A stretch of DNA of 11,972 nt from MED-G17 sp963991985. Lineage in GTDB: Bacteria; Bacteroidota; Bacteroidia; NS11-12g; UBA9320. Each line of letters starts with the position of its first letter. Position 1 is the first letter of the stretch. The position numbers were made by a program, and so were the translations under genes. Shown piece by piece: positions 6,813-11,972 of the stretch. The notes under the pieces were generated by a model. It had not been told where the DNA came from and made no database searches. It worked only from the letters and a program-made list of their open reading frames with translations. The stretch is taken from positions 1-11,972 of the forward strand of contig CAXDRX010000032.1 in the NCBI GenBank assembly GCA_963991985.1, read 5' to 3'.

Positions 6813-9191
6813 CTAAAGCCGAAAGGTGAAGCCAATATTTACACCTCTTCCGGGGGATACCAAACCACTGGAATATGTCCGATACCTCTGATTTAAAATA
6901 TTTTCAAAATTCAGCTGAAAAAAGTGCTTTCTGAACACAACATATTGTGATCGAAAGTGGAAAACTGTCCATGAAGGGAAAAAAGGTTTTCCTTGGGAGT
7001 TGAGGGCATAAATATGTGGTTTGGACTGCTCAGAAATTGCCAATTGATTGTTGGACAACTGCCCATTCCAAAGGCAGATGAGTTCTACACGGTTTTTGCC
7101 AAAATATTTTCGAAGGGCAATTTGACCAAAGTTGGGTGTTATGTGTCTTACGGCTTGTCCATTGCTTTGTTGGCCAGCAATCAAGCTCAGTTGACCATGC
7201 AAAACAAATTCTCGTTTCAAAATACATCTGAACTTCGTCCTTGCCCCGTAGATTGCCGCTGATTCTATATTTTCTAATCTTTGAATTTGACTCAATACAT
7301 TTAAATAGAGGAAACTGTCTGAACCATTCAATTGCCCGTTGGCTCGGGCCATTGCATCTTTTAAGTAGGTATAAAAAAAACCTATAAAAACTTGGTTTTT
7401 TTTCACAAAATTGGCTTGCCATGAAATGTCTGCATTGTAAGTTTTTTCAGGTTTTAAAGAGGTATTCGGAACAATTACTTTTCCAGGTTCACTATCAAAA
7501 ACTTTGGACAAATCGTCCAGATTGGGTGCCCTAAAACCTGAGGATAGGTTGAATGCAAATTTGTATTTTTTGCCATACCATTTTACCCAGCCCAAACTTT
7601 GACTTATGTTCCAGTTTTTCTGACTTATGTTGTTTAATTCTTCTTGCTTAAAAAAATCCCCCAAACTGGCTTGGCTTGCAACAAGAGAAACCCTTGCTCC
7701 GTAGTCCATAAACATATTTTTTTCAATCCAGTGTTTTTTCAATTTGGTATACAATCCAGAAGATGTCCAAGTGGAATTATTTGGATACCTACTTTGTATG
7801 GAACGCTCTTTGCCCGTGTAGATATCCTTTCCAACTCCTTCTGATTGAACCCGATTGAACACCCACTCTGCACCATAGTAAAAACGGAAGTGATGGATTT
7901 TTTTCATCACGTCGAAATTGACGGAATGCGCATGAACACCATCCGAAAGAACATTTTGGTCATTGCTCTTGTACTTCCGAATCATTCTGCCTTCCTTATT
8001 GAATTGATGGGCGTAAATTAAATTTATTCGATCCGACAAAAAATTTTTATTGGATGAGCGTATTTCCAATCGATTCATAAACCATTTTTGAGGAGTATAA
8101 TTCCATAAGGCATTCACTAAAGATTCATCCTGATTTTTTAAAATCAATCGATCATAGCGAGGAATTTCACTTGTTTGTGCACCATAAAAACCATAGTGAA
8201 AAGACAATTGATTGGACCACTTATAGGCAAATTTTTGAAGGAAATTTATTTGTTGATATGCTGTGCCAATTTGCTCGTTTGGATTTTTGTTTTCAAATAT
8301 TGAGTCTCGGTTATTCACATTTCTGATGTAAGCATCTCTTTGATACTCTCTTGGCCCGTTGGCGCCCATTTTTAGCGAATTGAATTTTTGCCTTGTTATG
8401 GAACTTAGGGAAAAGAATCTTTTCTTCATAAGATGCAAATCTCCATGTATGATTTGGCCATTGGATGGAGAAAAATAATAACTCGAAATTTTACCGCCCA
8501 CTTTTTTTCTTTGATCAAAGTTTGGGGAAATCAGTTGTGTATGAATTACTCCTCCCAAAGCATCAGACCCATAAAGGACAGAGTTTGCCCCACTAGAAAT
8601 TTCCACATTTTCAATAGAATAGGGGTCGATCATTAAAATGTTGTGAAGATTACCACTCCTAAAAAGTGCATGATTGAGTCTTACACCATCGACCATAAGC
8701 AAAATTCTGTTTGCCGCAAATCCTCTCATCATAGGACTGCCTCCACCCAACTGACTTTTCTGAATATAGGCATCTCCATTTGCACCTATGGCATCTGCTG
8801 AATTGGTTGGTAATGAGGATTGTAATTGCCTTGAATTTACTGTAAATATTGGTTTAGCATTGGAGGCGTTTAATTCAGGTTTTCTTTTGGGGTTGATTAC
8901 AAAAGTTTGAAACTCATTGGTTTTGGGCTTAAGAAATATTTCTTGAGTATCGATAGAGTGAATTTTTAGTTTTTTCGTCCAATAATTTGGATGTCTAATG
9001 AAATAGTATTCATTAGAGATGGCGGTTTGGAATAGTCCCAATGAATTTGAATAGCCAAGGATTTTATTTCCTAAATAAATCGCGGCATTTTCGAAAGGAT
9101 TGCCTTCAGTGTCTGAAATTTTCAAAGTGGCCCTTTGGCCCTTCAAAATTTGACTTATGAAAAGAAAAAAAATTAAGAATTTAATTTTCAA
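6813..9191 (-). CDS. TonB-dependent outer-membrane receptor (heme/hemoglobin-receptor-like plug)
   Basis: A 792-residue outer-membrane transporter energised by TonB-ExbBD. Residues 1-19 are a signal peptide (KIKFLIFFLFISQILKGQ after the start). Residues about 20-90 resemble the carboxypeptidase-regulatory-like domain common in Bacteroidota receptors. Residues about 116-222 are the plug, with QKSQLGGGSPMMRGF, NRILLMVDGVRLN and YGSDALGGVIH. The rest is the beta-barrel, ending NQRYRTYSSGLVSPGRGVN and a terminal GFTFRL suited to outer-membrane insertion. The SQLGGGSPxxRGF and DGVRxN signature is shared with HmuR-like and hemoglobin-type receptors, but the ligand is unproven. The start must be TTG at 9191, because an in-frame stop lies at 9195-9197 and no ATG occurs before residue 154, while the signal peptide begins directly after the TTG. 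A weak AGGAAG lies 11 bases upstream. It follows the aminotransferase by 39 bases, probably in one operon. There is no SusD partner. Confidence 0.93.
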   Translation of the reverse strand: MKIKFLIFFLFISQILKGQRATLKISDTEGNPFENAAIYLGNKILGYSNSLGLFQTAISNEYYFIRHPNYWTKKLKIHSIDTQEIFLKPKTNEFQTFVINPKRKPELNASNAKPIFTVNSRQLQSSLPTNSADAIGANGDAYIQKSQLGGGSPMMRGFAANRILLMVDGVRLNHALFRSGNLHNILMIDPYSIENVEISSGANSVLYGSDALGGVIHTQLISPNFDQRKKVGGKISSYYFSPSNGQIIHGDLHLMKKRFFSLSSITRQKFNSLKMGANGPREYQRDAYIRNVNNRDSIFENKNPNEQIGTAYQQINFLQKFAYKWSNQLSFHYGFYGAQTSEIPRYDRLILKNQDESLVNALWNYTPQKWFMNRLEIRSSNKNFLSDRINLIYAHQFNKEGRMIRKYKSNDQNVLSDGVHAHSVNFDVMKKIHHFRFYYGAEWVFNRVQSEGVGKDIYTGKERSIQSRYPNNSTWTSSGLYTKLKKHWIEKNMFMDYGARVSLVASQASLGDFFKQEELNNISQKNWNISQSLGWVKWYGKKYKFAFNLSSGFRAPNLDDLSKVFDSEPGKVIVPNTSLKPEKTYNADISWQANFVKKNQVFIGFFYTYLKDAMARANGQLNGSDSFLYLNVLSQIQRLENIESAAIYGARTKFRCILKREFVLHGQLSLIAGQQSNGQAVRHITPNFGQIALRKYFGKNRVELICLWNGQLSNNQLAISEQSKPHIYALNSQGKPFFPSWTVFHFRSQYVVFRKHFFQLNFENILNQRYRTYSSGLVSPGRGVNIGFTFRL

Positions 9192-9230
9192 AACTTAGTA
9201 CACTTCCTATGTCAAGCATTATGCCTAAAT

Positions 9231-10424
9231 TCACTTTTCCATTATTTCGTCTAAACTTTCTAGAATAATTTGGCATGCCTTTCGGATTTGTTTTGAACTT
9301 ATCGTCAGCGGTGGGGAAATACGACAGGCAGTAAGGTCATACAAAAACCAGTCGGTAAAAACACCCTTTTTCAGGCAAAAAGAAATCAGTTTTTGTGCTA
9401 CTTCCTCGCTTGACAATTGAATTTTTAGCATCAAACCTTTGCCATTTATATTTTTTATAAGCGTGTGTTTCAACAGGTCTCTAAAAATCATTTCTTTTTC
9501 ATTTACTTTTTCAACCAACTTTTCTTTTTCTAGTGTTTTGAACATTGCCAGGGAGGTTGCGCAGGCAAGGGCATTTCCTCCGAAGGTTGTAATGTGGCCG
9601 AGAATAGGATTTTGGGCCAAGCTATTCATAATTTCCTTGCTACTGATAAAAGCACCCAGCGGCAAACCACCCCCAAATGCCTTGGCCAAACAAAGAATGT
9701 CTGGTACAACACCATAATTTTCAAATGCAAACAATTTTCCTGTTCTGCCCATTCCACTTTGAATTTCATCAAAAATTAGGAGGGCTCCTTTTTCTGTACA
9801 AACTTTCCTCAATTCATAAAGAAATAAAGGGTTTGCCGGTAAATATCCTGCTTCCCCTTGGATGGGCTCGATGATTACAGCTGCTGTTTTACTGGTAATT
9901 TTTTCCAAATCTTTATTTTGATTAAAATCAATGAAATCGATATTGGGCAATAAAGGATAAAATTTGTTGCTGTAGTATTCGTTCGACATCAGACTTAGTG
10001 CACCATGTGTACTGCCGTGATACGCATTTTTCATGGCAACAATATGCGTTCTTCCTGTATGTTTTTTAGCCATTTTCATGGCCCCCTCAATAGCTTCGCT
10101 ACCCGAGTTTACAAAATAGTTGCTTTGTAAATTGGATGGTAATTTTTTGGATAAATATTCAGCTAATTTTGTTTGGCTGTGCTGCACAAATTCTCCATAG
10201 ACCATAAGGTGAAGAAACTTATTGCTCTGTTGTCTAATGGCTCTTTTTATCGCTTTATGCTGATGACCAATATTGTTTACAGAGATTCCACCAATTAGGT
10301 CAAGGTACCATTTTTTATCGATCCCTTGTAGGTAACATCCTTTGGCCCGAATTATTTCTAAGAGAATGGGAGAATTGCTTGTTGGAGCAAGGTTTGCATG
10401 AAAAATTTGTTTTTGGCTTAGCAT
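9231..10424 (-). CDS. Class III PLP-dependent aminotransferase (acetylornithine/ornithine aminotransferase-like)
   Basis: A 397-residue cytoplasmic fold-type I, class III aminotransferase, full length for the family. The PLP phosphate-binding motif is NSGSEAIEGAMKMA (about 106-119), with AYHGSTHG ring-stacking residues at about 134-141, EPIQGE at 186-191, the cofactor aspartate D219 in FDEIQSGMGRTG, and the Schiff-base lysine K248 in CLAKAFGGGLPLG. T279-T280 lie in ITTFGGNALA, and R368 in CRISPPLTIS probably binds the substrate carboxylate. Many Bacteroidota relatives are annotated only as 'aspartate aminotransferase family', so the amino donor is uncertain; no arginine-biosynthesis genes are nearby, so argD is not assigned. 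The ATG at 10424 is supported by the typical family opening (MLSQKQIFHANLAPTS). It lies only seven bases after a terminator T-tract, so expression must come from readthrough or an unseen promoter. The TonB receptor follows on the same strand. Confidence 0.93.
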   Translation of the reverse strand: MLSQKQIFHANLAPTSNSPILLEIIRAKGCYLQGIDKKWYLDLIGGISVNNIGHQHKAIKRAIRQQSNKFLHLMVYGEFVQHSQTKLAEYLSKKLPSNLQSNYFVNSGSEAIEGAMKMAKKHTGRTHIVAMKNAYHGSTHGALSLMSNEYYSNKFYPLLPNIDFIDFNQNKDLEKITSKTAAVIIEPIQGEAGYLPANPLFLYELRKVCTEKGALLIFDEIQSGMGRTGKLFAFENYGVVPDILCLAKAFGGGLPLGAFISSKEIMNSLAQNPILGHITTFGGNALACATSLAMFKTLEKEKLVEKVNEKEMIFRDLLKHTLIKNINGKGLMLKIQLSSEEVAQKLISFCLKKGVFTDWFLYDLTACRISPPLTISSKQIRKACQIILESLDEIMEK

Positions 10425-10431
10425 TGGGCAT

Positions 10432-10461
10432 AAAAAAACCCTAGCTCAAAAAACTAGGGTT
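10432..10461 (-). terminator. Intrinsic terminator of the HU gene (probably bidirectional)
   Basis: A perfect 8-base stem (aaccctag at 10437-10444 and ctagggtt at 10454-10461) encloses a 9-base loop. Read on the minus strand it begins 20 bases after the HU stop codon and is followed by seven T residues (bases 10438-10432, the first two shared with the stem). An A-run on the other side allows extra A-U pairing and would give a T-rich tail on the plus strand too. The T-tract ends seven bases before the aminotransferase start codon. Confidence 0.85.
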
Positions 10462-10481
10462 ATTTTTCGGTAATTTTTGAT

Positions 10482-10754
10482 TTAGGCAACTGAGTTGGAC
10501 AGCTCTGATCCTGGCTTGAATTTTACTACATTTTTTGCAGCAATTTGGATGGTTGCACCGGTTTGAGGGTTGCGTCCTTGTCTGGCAGCTCTGTGGCTAA
10601 CGGAGAAAGTTCCAAAACCTACCAAGGTAAGTTTATCCCCACTTTTGAGTGTGCTTTGCGTGCAATCGATGAAACAATTCAAGGCCTCTTGAGCTTGGTT
10701 CTTTGAAATTCCTGCTCTTTGCGCCATTTCGTTTACTAATTCTGTTTTATTCAT
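10482..10754 (-). CDS. hup: HU-family DNA-binding protein
   Basis: A 90-residue histone-like nucleoid protein, exactly the standard HU length. HU dimers bind and bend DNA without strict sequence specificity and help organise the nucleoid. The sequence opens with the family pattern MNKTELVNEMAQRAGISK. It continues with the dimerisation strand LTLVGFGTFSV (about 42-52), the DNA-binding arm with the intercalating proline motif GRNPQTG (60-66), and ends with KNVVKFKPGSELSNSV. The ATG at 10754 is chosen over an in-frame TTG at 10772 because the family starts at MNK/MTK; the extra six codons of the longer frame lie in a hairpin-containing leader. It ends in a strong terminator and is probably a single-gene transcript. 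Its expected role is general, so its neighbours say little about function. Confidence 0.96.
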   Translation of the reverse strand: MNKTELVNEMAQRAGISKNQAQEALNCFIDCTQSTLKSGDKLTLVGFGTFSVSHRAARQGRNPQTGATIQIAAKNVVKFKPGSELSNSVA

Positions 10755-10769
10755 AATATTTAATTTGTT

Positions 10770-10788
10770 CAAAGGGCTTTATCCCTTG
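10770..10788 (-). other. Small hairpin in the HU mRNA leader
   Basis: An inverted repeat (aaggg at 10772-10776 and ccctt at 10783-10787, extendable by one C-G pair across a bulged A) would form a short stem with a 6-base loop in the HU leader, ending 15 bases before the start codon. It might tune translation, but a six-pair stem is modest and may be chance. Confidence 0.3.
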
Positions 10789-10796
10789 CTATGCAA

Positions 10797-10829
10797 CAAT
10801 TTTAGTCTTTTTTTGATGATTTAAACAAG
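10797..10829 (-). promoter_or_regulatory. Candidate promoter of the HU gene
   Basis: On the minus strand, CTTG (10829-10826) and TAAAATTG (10804-10797) are separated by 21 bases. The second element matches the Bacteroidetes TAnnTTTG box at all but one fixed position. Transcription would start near 10790, giving a leader of about 35 bases. The rest of the 136-base gap between HU and the permease gene shows nothing else that I can name. Confidence 0.3.
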
Positions 10830-10890
10830 ATTTGTTATTGCATTGTGAATAAATGCTTGTAAAAATGAGAATTTCACCAAACATTTCGCT

Positions 10891-11925
10891 TTATTGGGAG
10901 ATTCTGGGGTCTATTTTCCTGTAGATCACCTGTAAAAATGCATTGATGAAAATAAAGATGGTTGCCGTGACTAGGATACTGCCCATTAGTACGGGCAAGT
11001 CAGATTTTTCTAAAGCATCTATGGTAATCAACCCCAAACCTCGCCAATTGAATACATATTCAACAAAAAATGCCCCCGCCAAAAGAGAGGCGAACCATCC
11101 TGAAATGGAAGTAAGTACAGGATTGATGGCATTGGGGAGCAGATGCTTCTTTATGATGGATTTTTGACTAAGTCCTTTTGATCTTGCGAATACAATATAT
11201 TGTTGGTCTTTTTCATCGATAATTGAATTTCTCATTAGCTGAGTGATGATAGATAATGGACGAATGCCCAAAACAAGTGTCGGTAACAATAGATTTTTTA
11301 TTTGTAAAATCTTCTCACCGCTCAAATCGGTCTCGTATAAACTGCCTACCATCGACAAATGGGTTTGCTCTTCTAAGACGTATCCAAAAAGCCAACTAAA
11401 AATGATGGCAACGAAAAAGCTGGGGGCAGAAATCCCGAACATAGACAAAACCACCACAACTTTGGAAAAGGTTAAATGAGGATATAAGCCTGACAAAACG
11501 CCAAAAAATATGCCTAAGATGCTGGCCAACAAAATCGCACTAAGGGCCAAAATACCCGTATTCTTAAAGCCGTCCCAAAGGAGATCAATCACCCACTCTC
11601 GGCTTTGAAATGAGCGTCTCAGGTTGGGGTATTTAAGCAAAAGGGATTTGTGACCAAAATTCCTCAGTACATAAGCTTTTTTTGGAATTTCTTTTTGAAA
11701 AGAGATTGGGCTTAAATCAATTAGGTAATCGATGTATTGATGTCTTAAGGGTTTGTTTAGACCAAGCTCTTCAATGATGGCTTGTTGTGTTTTTTTGTCT
11801 GTATTTTGCCCAATTAATGTTGAGCTTGGATCGGGAAATGAATTAGAGAATAGAAAAAATACAATCGTGACAATAGAAAAGAGTGTGAAAATTTGAAAGG
11901 CCAAATGGGACAAGCCTTTAATCAT
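10891..11925 (-). CDS. ABC transporter permease, DppB/OppB type (peptide/nickel family)
   Basis: A 344-residue inner-membrane permease subunit of a peptide/nickel-class ABC importer. The first transmembrane helix is at about residues 8-28. A large extracytoplasmic loop (about 30-120), including the DppB-typical LGLNKPLRHQYIDYL, is followed by a BPD_transp_1 domain with helices near 125-148, 155-182, 210-225, 270-292 and 312-335. The cytoplasmic EAA loop that docks on the ATPase is clear: FARSKGLSQKSIIKKHLLPN (residues 246-265). The C-terminus VIYRKIDPRI is also family-typical. The ATG at 11925 directly precedes the first helix. The partner permease, ATPase and binding protein are not in the window. 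After its stop comes a 136-base gap and then HU, so the operon probably ends here, although I see no clear terminator. The transported substrate is not deducible. Confidence 0.93.
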   Translation of the reverse strand: MIKGLSHLAFQIFTLFSIVTIVFFLFSNSFPDPSSTLIGQNTDKKTQQAIIEELGLNKPLRHQYIDYLIDLSPISFQKEIPKKAYVLRNFGHKSLLLKYPNLRRSFQSREWVIDLLWDGFKNTGILALSAILLASILGIFFGVLSGLYPHLTFSKVVVVLSMFGISAPSFFVAIIFSWLFGYVLEEQTHLSMVGSLYETDLSGEKILQIKNLLLPTLVLGIRPLSIITQLMRNSIIDEKDQQYIVFARSKGLSQKSIIKKHLLPNAINPVLTSISGWFASLLAGAFFVEYVFNWRGLGLITIDALEKSDLPVLMGSILVTATIFIFINAFLQVIYRKIDPRISQ

Positions 11926-11972
11926 TTCTAAGATACTTTTCTAAGATCTTTTTGGAGGGAATTTTTCGTGCG
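11918..11972 (-). CDS. Possible C-terminal end of an upstream minus-strand gene (partial)
   Basis: Two minus-strand frames stay open from the window edge to the permease start. One reads ARKIPSKKILEKYLRND and stops at 11920-11918, overlapping the permease ATG by 8 bases (ATGATTAA). The other reads RTKNSLQKDLRKVS and stops at 11930-11928, two bases before the ATG. Either would be a normal operon junction, but 14-17 residues are too few to identify a protein or to be sure that one exists. Confidence 0.3.
   Translation of the reverse strand, partial: ARKIPSKKILEKYLRND
11925..11950. repeat. 13-base imperfect tandem duplication at the permease gene start
   Basis: Two adjacent 13-base units beginning at 11925 and 11938 share the core tttctaagat and match at 11 of 13 positions. 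The unit length is not a multiple of three, so copy-number change would shift the reading frame of any gene ending here. Confidence 0.6.

Noticed and set aside
7030..7422. 130-residue minus-strand open frame inside the TonB receptor gene
   Set aside because: It is a frame-shifted shadow of the barrel-coding region, which is intact in its own frame.
6813..9191. SusC-type glycan transporter
   Set aside because: The protein is shorter than typical SusC proteins, its plug signature is of the heme/hemoglobin type, and no SusD-like lipoprotein gene is adjacent.
9231..10424. Assignment as argD
   Set aside because: The sequence is clearly class III aminotransferase, but no arginine-pathway genes are nearby and Bacteroidota carry several paralogues of uncertain substrate.

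Overview
The window reads as ordinary chromosomal DNA of a Bacteroidota (Bacteroidetes) bacterium. The evidence is an AT-rich composition, a LytS-type sensor kinase paired with a LytTR response regulator, a TonB-dependent receptor with an N-terminal carboxypeptidase-regulatory-like domain, a fused isobutyryl-CoA mutase (IcmF), few clear Shine-Dalgarno sites, and at least one good match to the Bacteroidetes promoter pattern (TTTG, then TAnnTTTG). The exact genus cannot be read from the sequence. I see no rRNA, tRNA, insertion sequence, CRISPR array or phage gene, and no gene-free stretch over about 140 bases.

Layout. 1-1977 (+): a compact, overlapping cluster of a sensor histidine kinase (truncated at the left edge), a LytTR response regulator, and the nucleotide pyrophosphohydrolase mazG. 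1974-3302 (-): a concentrative nucleoside transporter (CNT/NupC family), tail-to-tail with mazG and overlapping it by 4 bases. 3303-3428: the divergent intergenic region, holding a good candidate icmF promoter. 3429-6809 (+): icmF, a single polypeptide joining the B12-binding domain, the MeaB-like GTPase chaperone and the mutase barrel. 6813-9191 (-): a TonB-dependent outer-membrane receptor that must begin at a TTG codon, 3 bases from the end of icmF. 9231-10424 (-): a class III PLP aminotransferase, probably co-transcribed with the receptor. 10432-10461: a strong stem-loop terminator. 10482-10754 (-): an HU-family nucleoid protein. 10755-10890: HU leader and promoter region. 10891-11925 (-): a DppB/OppB-type ABC permease, preceded by the possible tail of another minus-strand gene at the right edge.

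How they fit together. The first four genes share a loose theme of environmental sensing plus nucleotide or nucleoside handling: MazG hydrolyses NTPs, and its convergent neighbour imports nucleosides. IcmF interconverts isobutyryl-CoA and n-butyryl-CoA using adenosylcobalamin. The adjacent TonB receptor has the plug signature of heme/hemoglobin-type receptors and could import a large cofactor, but its substrate is not shown by the sequence. I found no convincing new multi-gene system. The points most worth a second look are gene-junction features: a terminator touching the aminotransferase start codon, a near-leaderless icmF promoter, a forced TTG start on the receptor, two convergent gene pairs with no room for terminators, and a 13-base tandem repeat at the permease start.
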